Notes: generated by a model not told the origin, from the sequence alone. 64,000 nucleotides of DNA from Flavobacterium psychrophilum (GCA_001708385.1 CP012388.1:3348001-3412000); one strand, 5' to 3'; shown: positions 13,964-23,725, numbered from the stretch's first letter. Numbers and translations: made by a program.

Positions 13964-14917
13964 ATGAATTTTTTTAAAAAAATATTTTCTTCAGAAAAGA
14001 AAGAAACCCTGGATAAGGGACTTGAAAAAACAAAGACATCATTCTTTTCTAAACTTTCAAAGGCGGTAGCCGGAAAATCTAAAGTAGATGATGAGGTTCT
14101 TGATAACCTTGAAGAAATACTTGTATCATCAGATGTTGGTGTAAATACTACACTTAAAATTATTCAGCGTATTGAAGCCCGTGTGGCGAACGATAAATAC
14201 CTGGGTACCGATGAGCTTAACCAGATTTTAAGGGACGAAATTGCCGGGTTACTATCTGAAACCAACAGCGGCGATGCTTCTGACTTTGAAGTTCCGGCGA
14301 ACAAAAAACCTTACGTACTTATGGTAGTAGGTGTTAATGGTGTTGGTAAAACTACAACTATTGGCAAGCTTGCATATCAGTTTAAAAAAGCCGGACACAA
14401 TGTGGTACTTGGTGCTGCCGATACCTTTAGGGCTGCGGCGATTGACCAGCTTCAGGTTTGGGCAGACAGGGTAGGTGTGCCTATTGTAAGACAGCAAATG
14501 GGTAGCGACCCTGCATCTGTCGCATTTGATACCTTACAGAGTGCTGTAAGTCAGAATGCCGATGTAGTTATTATAGATACTGCCGGACGTCTTCATAATA
14601 AGGTTAATCTTATGAATGAACTTACCAAAGTAAAAAGGGTAATGCAGAAAGTGATAGACGACGCTCCTCACGATGTGTTACTTGTTCTTGATGGATCTAC
14701 CGGGCAAAATGCTTTTGAGCAGGCTAAGCAGTTTACAGCAGCTACAGAGGTATCATGCCTGGCGGTTACTAAACTTGATGGTACTGCTAAAGGTGGTGTG
14801 GTAATAGGTATTTCAGACCAGTTCCAGATACCTGTAAAATACATTGGCGTAGGTGAAGGTATTGAAGATCTTCAGGTATTTAACAAATATGAATTTGTAG
14901 ACTCTTTCTTTAAGTAA
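13964..14917 (+). CDS. ftsY: Signal recognition particle receptor FtsY
   Basis: A 317-residue SRP-type GTPase that docks SRP-ribosome complexes at the inner membrane. A short basic N-terminal segment replaces the long acidic A-domain of E. coli. The NG domain shows G1 GVNGVGKTTTIGKLA, ADTFRAAAIDQLQ, DTAGR and TKLDGTAKGG. Length is normal for Bacteroidota FtsY. Confidence 0.96.
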   Translation: MNFFKKIFSSEKKETLDKGLEKTKTSFFSKLSKAVAGKSKVDDEVLDNLEEILVSSDVGVNTTLKIIQRIEARVANDKYLGTDELNQILRDEIAGLLSETNSGDASDFEVPANKKPYVLMVVGVNGVGKTTTIGKLAYQFKKAGHNVVLGAADTFRAAAIDQLQVWADRVGVPIVRQQMGSDPASVAFDTLQSAVSQNADVVIIDTAGRLHNKVNLMNELTKVKRVMQKVIDDAPHDVLLVLDGSTGQNAFEQAKQFTAATEVSCLAVTKLDGTAKGGVVIGISDQFQIPVKYIGVGEGIEDLQVFNKYEFVDSFFK

Positions 14918-14937
14918 AGCTCTTTATTTTATAATTG

Positions 14938-14965
14938 AAAGCCATGCATTGCGTGGCTTTTTTTG
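14938..14965 (+). terminator. Terminator after ftsY
   Basis: AAAGCCA pairs with TGGCTTT around TGCATTGCG, then TTTTT. Confidence 0.85.
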
Positions 14966-15001
14966 TAAGTAAAATTTAGATTTGATTAGTAAGGATATTT
15001 C

Positions 15002-15009
15002 TATATTTG
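15002..15009 (+). promoter_or_regulatory. -7 promoter box TATATTTG
   Basis: A perfect TAnnTTTG box 24 nt before ATG 15034. The in-frame TTG at 15007 lies within this box and is therefore not the start codon. Confidence 0.7.
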
Positions 15010-15033
15010 TTTCAAATTAATCAAACCAAATTT

Positions 15034-16251
15034 ATGAGATTTTTTAGTGTATTATCGCTGCTCCTTTTGACGATGCAGTCTTTCGCGCAGGATGTAAAAG
15101 GGTATTATATTACTTATGACGGAAATAAAGTAGATGGGTATTTTAAACAAGGAGACTTCAATGATATATCTTCTCTGGAGTTTAAGCGATCTTCTAAATC
15201 GGGTTATATTAAAATGTCTGCTGATGCTATAAAGGAATACGGTGTTGGTAATGAATTTAAATTCGAAAAGCATCTTGTTCAGGTTGATGTTTCTCTATCA
15301 AATACAAAAGACAAAAATCCTCAAATGAAAGCTGAAACACTTTTTTTGAGTGTTGTAATTACAGGTAAAACAAGTCTTTATTCTTATACGAAAGATTATA
15401 ACACCAAGTTTTTTATCAAGACCAAAGACAATCCAGAACCTGAACAGCTGATCTATAAAAAGTACTTACTAGATAACGGTGCCGTAGGCGATAATACTAT
15501 GTTCAGACAACAATTATATACGCTTGTAAACTGTAAGGCGAATTCTGCAGACTACTTCGCTAATGTTGTATATTACAGAAAACAGCTTTCTGATATTGTA
15601 AAAGAAAATAATATCTGTCAGGGTGGTGTTGCCGAAGAGTTTTTTAATGGTACACATAAAGAGTCAGAGTTTCATTATAGTGCATTTGCAGGACTTTATA
15701 ATCAGAAATTTGGACTTAATAATGAAACTCCTGAAGTTGGTGAAAATACTAAACTAACGTATAGCGTAGGAGCGGAAGCTATGTATACCTTTCCTTCCGA
15801 AAAGGCTTCGTTATTTTTCAGGGTCGAGTATGAAAGCATTTCAAACACCATTAATGCTGTCAATGCCCAAAGTTTTAATGTTGTAAATAGTAAATATGAA
15901 ATTGATGGTGCAGCACTTAATTTCTTTTTTGGGCCACGGTATAATTTTGTGACACTTGACAGGCATAAAGTTTTTGCAGATGTAGGATTTGGTATAAGTA
16001 TACCAATGGCAGACATTAATAAAAAAGTTGTTATTTCTAACGGTACCGGTACTAATTATGATGGAGAAAGCGAAACAGTAAAATTAGGGGCTGCATTTTG
16101 TGTAGGTGCAGGTGTGGGTTATGTTTACAATAAAACATACGGCATAGCACTGCGTTATGAAACGAACAGGGATTATCTTGATGATGCATTAACACCTTAT
16201 AAGACCCAGATTAGTAGGCTTGGAATTAATTTAAGCTACTACTTTAACTAA
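15034..16251 (+). CDS. Secreted outer-membrane beta-barrel protein
   Basis: A 405-residue protein with a clear signal peptide (MRFFSVLSLLLLTMQSFAQ). The first 200 residues form a soluble region with YYITYDGNKVDGYFKQ-like elements. The second half has alternating amphipathic strands (YSVGAEAMYTFPS, SLFFRVEYES, FFGPRYNFVTLD, FADVGFGISIPM, AAFCVGAGVGYVYN) and a terminal aromatic strand SRLGINLSYYFN, as expected for a BAM substrate. It is probably a porin-like or adhesin barrel of the type common in flavobacteria. Substrate is unknown. It stands alone between two terminators. Confidence 0.8.
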   Translation: MRFFSVLSLLLLTMQSFAQDVKGYYITYDGNKVDGYFKQGDFNDISSLEFKRSSKSGYIKMSADAIKEYGVGNEFKFEKHLVQVDVSLSNTKDKNPQMKAETLFLSVVITGKTSLYSYTKDYNTKFFIKTKDNPEPEQLIYKKYLLDNGAVGDNTMFRQQLYTLVNCKANSADYFANVVYYRKQLSDIVKENNICQGGVAEEFFNGTHKESEFHYSAFAGLYNQKFGLNNETPEVGENTKLTYSVGAEAMYTFPSEKASLFFRVEYESISNTINAVNAQSFNVVNSKYEIDGAALNFFFGPRYNFVTLDRHKVFADVGFGISIPMADINKKVVISNGTGTNYDGESETVKLGAAFCVGAGVGYVYNKTYGIALRYETNRDYLDDALTPYKTQISRLGINLSYYFN

Positions 16252-16253
16252 TA

Positions 16254-16285
16254 AAATGCAGTGACTAATAATCACTGCATTTGTT
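16254..16285 (+). terminator. Terminator after the beta-barrel gene
   Basis: AATGCAGTGA pairs with TCACTGCATT around CTAATAA, then TTGTTTTTT. Confidence 0.85.
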
Positions 16286-16374
16286 TTTTAATGAGTTATG
16301 AATGCATTATAATGGCTATTGAAATTAGGAGTTAGTTTGTCGCTTTATTATAAAATTGGCACAGTTTTAATGCC

Positions 16375-16382
16375 TAAATTTG
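16375..16382 (+). promoter_or_regulatory. -7 promoter box TAAATTTG
   Basis: A perfect TAnnTTTG box with TTG at 16356-16358 as -33 element. ATG 16406 lies 23 nt downstream. Confidence 0.7.
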
Positions 16383-16405
16383 CAATTGGAATTAACCTTT
16401 ATAGT

Positions 16406-16825
16406 ATGAAGCATATTGAAGTTTTGTTTTTTGTATTGTTTTTCGCCCTGTCTTGCGGACATAGTGTTTCTGACGAAGATCTTCCTAAGTTGAATGGTTA
16501 CTGGGAGATTGAAGAAGCCGTTATGGCTGACGGGACTAAAAAAGAATACAAAGTAAACCCAACTATTGACTATTTCGAACTAAAAAGAAATGAAGGGTTT
16601 CGAAAAAAAGTAATGCCCCAGTTTGACGGTACCTACAGGGTAAACGACCTTTCTGAAAAAATTGCAGTCGTTAAGAAAGAAGGCAAAATATATCTTAGTT
16701 ATACGACAGAGTACGCCAAATGGCAAGAAGAGGTTTTAGAGCTTGATGATAAAGAACTGGTTGTAAAAAACCAGCATGATATAGAGTATCATTATAAAAA
16801 ACCACAACCTTTCAGTATCAAATAA
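16406..16825 (+). CDS. Small lipoprotein, lipocalin-like
   Basis: A 139-residue protein with a lipoprotein signal (MKHIEVLFFVLFFALSCGHS, lipobox Cys at residue 17). The body has alternating strands (LNGYWEIEEAVMADG, FELKRNEGFRKKVMP, FDGTYRVNDL, IAVVKKEGKIYLSY) resembling the lipocalin-like proteins of Bacteroidota; no ligand can be proposed. The start is set by the promoter box at 16375-16382. The DUF721 gene follows after 3 nt, so the two are probably co-transcribed. Confidence 0.72.
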   Translation: MKHIEVLFFVLFFALSCGHSVSDEDLPKLNGYWEIEEAVMADGTKKEYKVNPTIDYFELKRNEGFRKKVMPQFDGTYRVNDLSEKIAVVKKEGKIYLSYTTEYAKWQEEVLELDDKELVVKNQHDIEYHYKKPQPFSIK

Positions 16826-16828
16826 AAA

Positions 16829-17125
16829 ATGGCGAAACGATTTAATGAAGAGCAGCCAATAGGCGATGTGCTTAAACAGTTTATGCAGGCAAACCGCCTT
16901 CAGGAAGGTATGGATAAACTAGACGTGCGCGAGGCATGGAAAAACCTAATGGGTAATGGTGTAAACAACTACACTCGCGAAATTATGCTAAGAAACAATA
17001 CGCTGTATGTAGAGTTAACATCTTCGGTATTGCGCGAAGAGCTTACTCTTGGGAAAGCTAAGATAATAGCCATGATAAATGATGAACTAAAACGCGAAGT
17101 TGTAAAAAACATAGTGTTACGATAA
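16829..17125 (+). CDS. DUF721 (DciA-like) family protein
   Basis: A 98-residue basic protein with the DUF721 core LDVREAWKNLMGNGVNNYTRE, then LYVELTSSVLREELTLGK and an ending KNIVLR. The family includes DciA, a replicative-helicase loader or operator in bacteria lacking DnaC. The short Bacteroidota version contains only the core KH-like domain. A replication role is inferred from the family. Confidence 0.85.
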   Translation: MAKRFNEEQPIGDVLKQFMQANRLQEGMDKLDVREAWKNLMGNGVNNYTREIMLRNNTLYVELTSSVLREELTLGKAKIIAMINDELKREVVKNIVLR

Positions 17126-17126
17126 T

Positions 17127-17155
17127 AAAAAAGCCGCTGTTTCAGCGGCTTTTCT
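17127..17155. terminator. Bidirectional terminator between DUF721 and ndk
   Basis: AAAAGCCGCTG pairs with CAGCGGCTTTT around TTT. An A-run and a T-run flank it, so it serves both convergent genes. Confidence 0.88.
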
Positions 17156-17174
17156 TATAATATTGGGTTCCTGA

Positions 17175-17594
17175 TTAGAACTGCTCTCTTCCTGCAAAAT
17201 GGAAAGCACCTTCAATAGCTGCATTCTCATCACTGTCAGAACCGTGAACTGCGTTCTCACCAATTGATTTAGCATATTTTTTACGGATTGTACCTTCAGC
17301 TGCATCAGCAGGGTTAGTAGCTCCGATTAGAGTTCTGAATTCTTCAACTGCATTTTCTTTTTCAAGGATTGCAGCTACGATAGGGCCTCTTGACATAAAT
17401 TCTACAAGTTCTCCGTAGAAAGGTCTTGCGCTGTGCACAGCGTAAAATGCCTGAGCGTCAGCTACAGTAAGTTGAGTAAGTTTTAGTGATACGATTTTGA
17501 AACCTGCATCAGCTATCATTGCTAAAATACCACCGATATGCCCGTTTTCAACTGCATCCGGTTTAATCATTGTGAAAGTCCTGTTTGTTGCCAT
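17175..17594 (-). CDS. ndk: Nucleoside diphosphate kinase
   Basis: A 139-residue enzyme that balances NTP pools by ping-pong phosphate transfer. It begins with [20 protein letters not shown] and carries the phosphohistidine motif [27 protein letters not shown] is also diagnostic. Length is normal. It is on the strand opposite DUF721 and next to bshC with 140 nt between. Confidence 0.97.
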   Translation of the reverse strand: MATNRTFTMIKPDAVENGHIGGILAMIADAGFKIVSLKLTQLTVADAQAFYAVHSARPFYGELVEFMSRGPIVAAILEKENAVEEFRTLIGATNPADAAEGTIRKKYAKSIGENAVHGSDSDENAAIEGAFHFAGREQF

Positions 17595-17734
17595 TGTCTT
17601 TTTTAAATTTGGTGCAAAAGTAGTAGATTTTAGCTAATAACGATAACTTTTAAGGTTTCTTTATCGGATTTTTAGGGGTACAATATAAATACTGTAGTCG
17701 TTGGTCTAGTGTATGCTATCCCTTGTCTTAATAT

Positions 17735-19324
17735 TTATAGTATAATTACATTGAATTTATGCTCCAACGGTTCTAGCTGCCTGAATAATTCGGCCAATAA
17801 TTTACCGTCAAACTCTAGGTAGAATTCAGAAAAATTGGCTTTACGTTCCTGTAAGCTTAATCCGGGGAAAAGCTCATTCTGAATTTGTGTTATACGTTCC
17901 AACTGTTCGGTATGGCTGCGTTTCTCCGCTTTTAGGAGTCTTTTCTCTAAATTTTCAAGGCCTTTAAGCTGTTTTAATTCCTGTGCTTTTACGGCACCTG
18001 TAAATGAAGCGTCTGTTTTTACGGCTATAGCATTTAGGTTTTCAAACTGTTTCTTTAGAAACTCTTTTTGCTCAGAAAAATCAAGCTTAAATTCAGAGAA
18101 GGATTGTATTTTTTTATTTAGCAGGTACTGTTGTTTCGAAAACATATCAGTCCATGTAAGTCCGAGTTTGTCAAGTTTATCGGCCTGCTTTTGTGTGGCG
18201 ATCAATACCGAGTTACGCAGCAATAATATAGGGAAAGTTACATTCGCAGCATTAAAATGCGATTTTAGTTCCAGCCAGTAGGCCAATTCGCCCCCTCCGC
18301 CAATATAGCAAAGGTTAGGAAGTATAACTTCCTGGTATAGCGGACGCATAATTACATTGGGACTGAATTTTTCCGGATTTGATTCCAGCAGTGCTAAAAT
18401 TTCAGACTGTGAAAATTTCAGTTCGGTGTTATTAACGTAGTAAATCCCTTCCTGAAGAATGATACGTTCCCTTATAGTATCTTCTATATAGAACAGGTTT
18501 ATATCCCTCGGATTAACCTGAACGTTATATTCTTTTAACAGGGTTGCGGTTTCGGCTACTTTCTGGTGCGATGTCTGATGTAATAATTCCTCTTTTACAT
18601 GAGGTGCAAAAATTGATTTAAGCTGAGCATCATCTGCATCAATAATCACAAGACCTTCTGTTCCGAAAATCTCGTTTGCAAGGTAGCGGGTAGCATCTGC
18701 AAGATTGTTATGATTAAGGTAGGCTTTTTCGAAAAGATCTTTAAGCCATGCAGCATTAGCACCTGGGCCAAGTTCTTTAGCAAAAACACCAAGTACCGCC
18801 TCGAGCCCTTCGGTAGATAGTCGTCCTACAGGGCCGGTGCTTTCGCGTGGCCATTTTATTTTTTTATTGCGAAAAGTAAAATAATTTATCTCTTCAAAAT
18901 CGTGGTCTTCCGTGGCCATCCAATAAACAGGTATAAAATCCTGACCTGGATAAGCATCTTTTAATTCCCTGCTTAGGTTAATAGCAGAAACGATCTTGTA
19001 CAAAAAGTAAAGCGGACCCGTAAATAAATTTAGCTGATGGCCGGTAGTTACAGTAAAGGTTTCAGGCTCTGCAAGCAGTTTAATATTCTGCTGGGTATAT
19101 GCCGATGTATTAATGTTTTTATATTGCTTTGTAAGCACACTTACTAAGGTGTCCCGATACTGCGGATTGTAATTTTCGCGCTTTTCATCCATCTGTAGTT
19201 TAAAGTTGTCTACAGTTGGAAATCGATGGTACAGTGGCTTCAGCGTATCTTTCTGGTTAAGGTAGTCGTTTATAAGCGGGGTAAAATATCCTGAACTCTG
19301 GAAGCTGATACAGTCTGATGGCAT
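17735..19324 (-). CDS. bshC: Bacillithiol biosynthesis cysteine-adding enzyme BshC
   Basis: A 529-residue enzyme predicted to add cysteine to glucosaminyl-malate, the last step of bacillithiol synthesis. Diagnostic segments are TVTTGHQLNLFTGPLYFLYK, FIPVYWMATEDHDFEEIN, and LPNLCYIGGGGELAYWLELK. A long coiled coil lies near residues 395-470. Bacillithiol is known from Bacillota, Deinococcota and Bacteroidota, so it fits the host. bshA and bshB are not in the window. Confidence 0.93.
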   Translation of the reverse strand: MPSDCISFQSSGYFTPLINDYLNQKDTLKPLYHRFPTVDNFKLQMDEKRENYNPQYRDTLVSVLTKQYKNINTSAYTQQNIKLLAEPETFTVTTGHQLNLFTGPLYFLYKIVSAINLSRELKDAYPGQDFIPVYWMATEDHDFEEINYFTFRNKKIKWPRESTGPVGRLSTEGLEAVLGVFAKELGPGANAAWLKDLFEKAYLNHNNLADATRYLANEIFGTEGLVIIDADDAQLKSIFAPHVKEELLHQTSHQKVAETATLLKEYNVQVNPRDINLFYIEDTIRERIILQEGIYYVNNTELKFSQSEILALLESNPEKFSPNVIMRPLYQEVILPNLCYIGGGGELAYWLELKSHFNAANVTFPILLLRNSVLIATQKQADKLDKLGLTWTDMFSKQQYLLNKKIQSFSEFKLDFSEQKEFLKKQFENLNAIAVKTDASFTGAVKAQELKQLKGLENLEKRLLKAEKRSHTEQLERITQIQNELFPGLSLQERKANFSEFYLEFDGKLLAELFRQLEPLEHKFNVIIL

Positions 19325-19534
19325 TGCAATATGAATTTTGCTGTAAAATTACGGAAAAAAGCGGTTGAATGTCATTTTTAATGACATATGAAATACATCA
19401 GATGGTTTAGTGTGTTATGTTTTGTGTATCAGTGTTACCTGTTTCTCTAGTGATTTTCTCTGGCGGCTTACCTGAATATATTTTAATGAATATACTCAGA
19501 CTATCTTCTCAGTGTAAATCCCGAAAATATGCCT

Positions 19535-19542
19535 TATTTTTG
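19535..19542 (+). promoter_or_regulatory. -7 promoter box TATTTTTG
   Basis: A perfect TAnnTTTG box 20 nt before the TTG start codon of the radical SAM gene at 19563. Confidence 0.65.
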
Positions 19543-19562
19543 TACACTTAATTCCTCACGTT

Positions 19563-21782
19563 TTGAATACCAAAGCTTTTTTAATAACACCTCCTTTTAC
19601 ACAGCTTAATACCCCATATCCGGGTACTGCATATCTTAAGGGGTTTCTCAACACCAAAAACATAGCCTCATTTCAGGCCGATCTTGGTATTGAAGTAATA
19701 TTAAAATTGTTCTCAAAACAGGGGCTTGTAGATTTGTTCAACAGGATTGAATTAAACCGACAATTGTTGACGGACAACCAACAGCCGTTAAGTGACAATT
19801 CGCAGCGTATTATAGCACTAAAAGATGAATATCTTAAAACGATAGATCCTGTTATCCTTTTCCTTCAGGGGAAAAACCCAACGCTTTCGCATTTAATATG
19901 CAGTGAAGATTTTCTTCCCGAGGCATCGCGCTTTGCTCAACTGGAAGAGCTTGACTGGGCATTTGGATCTATGGGTACGCAGGATAAGGCAAAGCATTTT
20001 GCTACGCTGTACCTTGAAGATATATCAGATCTTATTGTAGAATGCATCGATCCGCATTTTGGCTTTAGCCGCTACGCAGAACGACTAGGACGTTCGGCAA
20101 ACTCGTTCGATGAATTATATGAAAGTCTTCAGCAGCCATACACTTACATTGATGAATTGCTGCTTGACCTTTTACATCAGCGAATGCTGGAAGTGCAGCC
20201 AACCGTAGTTGGATTTTCTGTCCCTTTTCCGGGGAATTTATATGCAGCTTTTAGAAGTGCACAATACATAAAACAACATTTTCCGGGTGTTAAGATCACA
20301 ATGGGTGGCGGGTTTCCCAATACCGAATTGCGGTCATTGAGCGATGCACGTGTAATGGAGTTTTTCGACTTTATTACGTTAGATGATGGCGAAGCACCTG
20401 TTGAATGCCTTATTGAATATATTGAAGGAAAAAGGAGTATCGATCAGCTGAAGCGTACGTTTGCCCTGGTTGATGGAAAAGTTCAATATGTTGATAATTC
20501 AGGATGCAGAGATTACAAACAGTCTGATGTTGGTACTCCTGACTATTCTGATTTACTGCTGGATAATTACATTTCGGTAATAGAGATAGTAAATCCCATG
20601 CACCGTATGTGGAGCGATGGAAGATGGAATAAACTTACCATGGCGCACGGCTGTTACTGGGGAAAATGTACCTTTTGCGATATCTCACTTGATTATATAA
20701 AAATATACGAACCTCTGGCTGCACGCCTTTTGTGCGACCGTATGGAAGAACTTATAGCTCAGACGGGGCAGAATGGTTTTCATTTTGTAGATGAAGCCGC
20801 GCCTCCCGCATTGATGCGTGAAATGGCATTGGAAATTCTTCGCCGAAATCTTGCGGTAACATGGTGGACCAACATTCGCTTTGAGAAAAGTTTTACGGCA
20901 GATCTTTGTAAACTGCTAAAAGCTTCGGGATGTATTGCTGTTTCGGGCGGACTTGAAGTTGCGTCAGACAGGTTGTTGGATCTTATACAGAAGGGTGTAA
21001 CGGTAGCTCAGGTGGCACGTGTAACGCGTAACTTTACCGAAGCAGGCGTTATGGTACATGCTTATCTTATGTATGGATTCCCCACGCAAACGGCGCAGGA
21101 AACTATCGATTCGTTAGAGATGGTGCGTCAGATGTTTGAAACAGGTATTTTACAATCCGGTTTCTGGCATCAGTTTGCTATGACGGCTCACAGCCCTGTG
21201 GGTATGTATCCTGAAAAATTTGGTGTGCTTAAAGAAACAGATGCTATTGGCAGCTTTGCCAATAACGATATTGTGCACATAGATAATACCGGAACCAATC
21301 ATGATAAGTTTAGCTTTGGGTTAAAGAAATCACTATTTAACTATATGCACGGCATTTGTTTCGATTATCCGTTGCAGGACTGGTTCGAATTTAAAGTGCC
21401 GCGTACCAAAGTGCCCGACGACTATATTTTTAACGTGCTTCAGGAAGATGATAGCTTTGCTACAAAACCTACCGCTAAAATAGTGTGGACAGGGCATAAG
21501 CCTGCTGTTTCCTATTTCACAAAAAATAAAAAGGGCAGGAGTTTTGAGATGGCTTCGCTTACATTTCATGACAAGAAAGAAAGTTTTACTATCCAGGTTT
21601 CGCAGGAGCAGGGCGAGTGGCTTACTTCATTTTTAGAAAAGGCGGCAGTAGCTGAAAAATTAGTTACTACTTTTGCGCAGGCAAAACTGCATTATGAAGA
21701 TGCCGGCCTGGAAGATTTTGAACTGCTATGGTATAGTAAACCCGTAAACACTTTACGTGAATACGGGCTTTTGGTATTGTAG
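19563..21782 (+). CDS. Radical SAM protein with B12-binding-like N-terminal region
   Basis: A 739-residue protein. Residues about 195-290 form a Rossmann-like B12-binding-type region (VVGFSVPFPGNLYAAFRSA, ITMGGGFPN). The radical SAM domain starts near residue 355. Its cluster cysteines are C364, C369 and C372 (GCYWGKCTFC), a CX4CX2C spacing rather than the usual CX3CX2C. Later motifs HFVDEAAPP, ISGGLEVAS-like SGGLEVAS and MYGFPTQT fit the fold. The classical B12 His motif DxHxxG is not seen. The start codon is TTG, since the N-terminus LITPPFTQLNTPYPGTAYLK matches family starts and no upstream ATG exists. Reaction unknown. Confidence 0.82.
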   Translation: MNTKAFLITPPFTQLNTPYPGTAYLKGFLNTKNIASFQADLGIEVILKLFSKQGLVDLFNRIELNRQLLTDNQQPLSDNSQRIIALKDEYLKTIDPVILFLQGKNPTLSHLICSEDFLPEASRFAQLEELDWAFGSMGTQDKAKHFATLYLEDISDLIVECIDPHFGFSRYAERLGRSANSFDELYESLQQPYTYIDELLLDLLHQRMLEVQPTVVGFSVPFPGNLYAAFRSAQYIKQHFPGVKITMGGGFPNTELRSLSDARVMEFFDFITLDDGEAPVECLIEYIEGKRSIDQLKRTFALVDGKVQYVDNSGCRDYKQSDVGTPDYSDLLLDNYISVIEIVNPMHRMWSDGRWNKLTMAHGCYWGKCTFCDISLDYIKIYEPLAARLLCDRMEELIAQTGQNGFHFVDEAAPPALMREMALEILRRNLAVTWWTNIRFEKSFTADLCKLLKASGCIAVSGGLEVASDRLLDLIQKGVTVAQVARVTRNFTEAGVMVHAYLMYGFPTQTAQETIDSLEMVRQMFETGILQSGFWHQFAMTAHSPVGMYPEKFGVLKETDAIGSFANNDIVHIDNTGTNHDKFSFGLKKSLFNYMHGICFDYPLQDWFEFKVPRTKVPDDYIFNVLQEDDSFATKPTAKIVWTGHKPAVSYFTKNKKGRSFEMASLTFHDKKESFTIQVSQEQGEWLTSFLEKAAVAEKLVTTFAQAKLHYEDAGLEDFELLWYSKPVNTLREYGLLVL

Positions 21783-21793
21783 GTTAAAAGAAG

Positions 21794-22180
21794 TTAGAAC
21801 TTTTTCTCTTCCTCCATTTTTGTATATTTTTCTGCCTGTGTTTTAGAAAGCAGCGGTGTAATTTTTGTATACAGTCTGTTAGAAATAGCAAGGGCACGGT
21901 CTCGTCTTTCGTCTGCTGTTATGCCTTGTGCCTGGTTGAGGTTAGTAATGTTTTCCCTTTCCTCCTCAATAATATTTTTTACTGCGGCTTTCTGAAAGTC
22001 ATCAAGTGTAAGTTCTTTTACCAGATACTCTGTAGAGGTTTCTACAAAATCCTTTTTTTCTACTTTTTTTCTGCTGGGTTTATATTGTTCACGACCCACC
22101 CGGCGATCTACCTGTGCGCTTGAGGCTGTGGTAAATACAAGGGTAAGTAATAATATCAGGTACGATGCTTTAAGTTTCAT
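21794..22180 (-). CDS. Small secreted helical protein, unknown function
   Basis: A 128-residue protein with a signal peptide (MKLKASYLILLLTLVFTTASSAQ). The mature part is basic at first (RRVGREQYKPSRKKVEKKDF), then helical with LTLDDFQKAAVKNIIEEERENI and LSKTQAEKYTKMEEEKKF. The L-T/S-x-x-Q repeats recall CpxP/Spy-type periplasmic proteins, but similarity is weak. It lies between the radical SAM gene (convergent) and rimO. Confidence 0.7.
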   Translation of the reverse strand: MKLKASYLILLLTLVFTTASSAQVDRRVGREQYKPSRKKVEKKDFVETSTEYLVKELTLDDFQKAAVKNIIEEERENITNLNQAQGITADERRDRALAISNRLYTKITPLLSKTQAEKYTKMEEEKKF

Positions 22181-22259
22181 AGTCTATCAGATAATAAAAT
22201 CAAACATAATTAAATTATAGCAAAAAAGCTAAAGATTTTAAGGCTTTAGCTTTTCGATA

Positions 22260-23588
22260 TTAGTTAAGTGCTACGTCTGCAGGAACACCATAAAGGTCAA
22301 ACTCTGTAGCGTCTGTAATTTTGATGTTTACAAACTCCCCTGTTTTAAGGTAAGCAAGAGATGCATCAATCAGAACTTCGTTATCAACATCCGGGCTGTC
22401 AAATTCTGTACGGGCTACAAAGTGGCTGCCTTCTTTTCTGTCGATAATACAATGGAAAGTCTGGCCTATTTTTTCCTGGTTTAGTTCCCATGAAATCTGA
22501 GACTGTATTTCCATGATCTCATTTGCACGCTGCTGCTTTACATCGGCAGGTACATCGTCTTCAAGCAGGTAAGCATGTGTGTTTTCTTCGTGAGAATATG
22601 TAAAGCATCCTAAACGCTCAAAACGCATTTCTTCAACCCAGTTTTTAAGTATAAGGAAATCTTCTTCGGTTTCACCCGGGTAGCCAACAATTAGTGTTGT
22701 TCTTATTGTCATTCCGGGAACAATTGCCCTGAATTCTTTAAGAAGCCTGGTTGTTTTTTCCTGAGTTGTACCACGGCGCATTGACTTTAATACGCTGTCG
22801 CTGATATGCTGTAACGGAATATCAAGATAGTTACAGATTTTCGGCTCACGCTTCATAAGTTCCAGTACATCCATCGGGAATCCTGAAGGGAAAGCATAAT
22901 GAAGGCGTATCCACTCAATGCCTTCTACCTTAACAAGGTTTTCAAGCAATTCAGCGAGGTTACGTTTTTTATAAAGGTCAAGGCCATAATAAGTAAGATC
23001 CTGAGCGATAAGTATAAGTTCTTTTACGCCATCACGTGCAAGGCCTTCTGCTTCTTTAACCAGTTTTTCAATTGGCTGAGAAACGTGTTTACCACGCATA
23101 AGCGGTATAGCGCAAAAACTGCACGGACGGTCGCAACCTTCTGCAATTTTAAGGTAAGCGTAATTTTTAGGAGTAGTGGTAAGGCGTTCACCAAGAAGCT
23201 CGTGCCTATAGTCTGCTCCAAGGGCTTTAAGAAGTCCCGGAAGTTCTGTAGTACCAAAATACTGGTCTACATTCGGAATCTCTCTTTGAAGATCCGGTTT
23301 GTAACGCTCACTAAGACATCCGGTAACAAAAACCTTGTCTACAAGGCCTTGTTCTTTCTTGTCAACATAATTCAATATCATGTTTACCGACTCTTCCTTT
23401 GCATTGTCAATAAAACCGCAGGTGTTGATTACTATGATGTTACCCTCTTCATGCGCTGGCGCTTCATGGGTTACATCTTTACCGCTTGCTTTAAGTTGTC
23501 CCATCAGCACTTCGCTGTCGTACACGTTCTTAGAACAACCTAAGGTTATTACATTGATCTTATTCTTCTTTAACGATTTGGTTCTCAT
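22260..23588 (-). CDS. rimO: Ribosomal protein S12 methylthiotransferase RimO
   Basis: A 442-residue radical SAM enzyme that methylthiolates an aspartate of ribosomal protein S12. An N-terminal UPF0004 domain opens with NVITLGCSKNVYDSEVLMGQ and includes INTCGFIDNAKEES and VTGCLSERY, giving three auxiliary-cluster cysteines. The SAM motif is GCDRPCSFCAIP (CX3CX2C). A C-terminal TRAM domain ends the protein. MRGKHVSQP and LQHISDSVLKSMRRG distinguish RimO from MiaB. Length is normal. Confidence 0.96.
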   Translation of the reverse strand: MRTKSLKKNKINVITLGCSKNVYDSEVLMGQLKASGKDVTHEAPAHEEGNIIVINTCGFIDNAKEESVNMILNYVDKKEQGLVDKVFVTGCLSERYKPDLQREIPNVDQYFGTTELPGLLKALGADYRHELLGERLTTTPKNYAYLKIAEGCDRPCSFCAIPLMRGKHVSQPIEKLVKEAEGLARDGVKELILIAQDLTYYGLDLYKKRNLAELLENLVKVEGIEWIRLHYAFPSGFPMDVLELMKREPKICNYLDIPLQHISDSVLKSMRRGTTQEKTTRLLKEFRAIVPGMTIRTTLIVGYPGETEEDFLILKNWVEEMRFERLGCFTYSHEENTHAYLLEDDVPADVKQQRANEIMEIQSQISWELNQEKIGQTFHCIIDRKEGSHFVARTEFDSPDVDNEVLIDASLAYLKTGEFVNIKITDATEFDLYGVPADVALN

Positions 23589-23725
23589 GTAGTTGAAAAT
23601 TGGAGTGCAAAATTACGCAATTATTTTAATTTGTATGGGGTTTTAAGGTGTCAAGTTTAGGTTATTGGCTGTAAAACACTGTAGTTTATAAACAATCTTA
23701 CTTAAATGTGCCTGTTTAAATATCG

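Noticed and set aside
22899..23543. 214-residue plus-strand frame
   Set aside because: It is entirely antisense to rimO, which has complete radical SAM and TRAM motifs.
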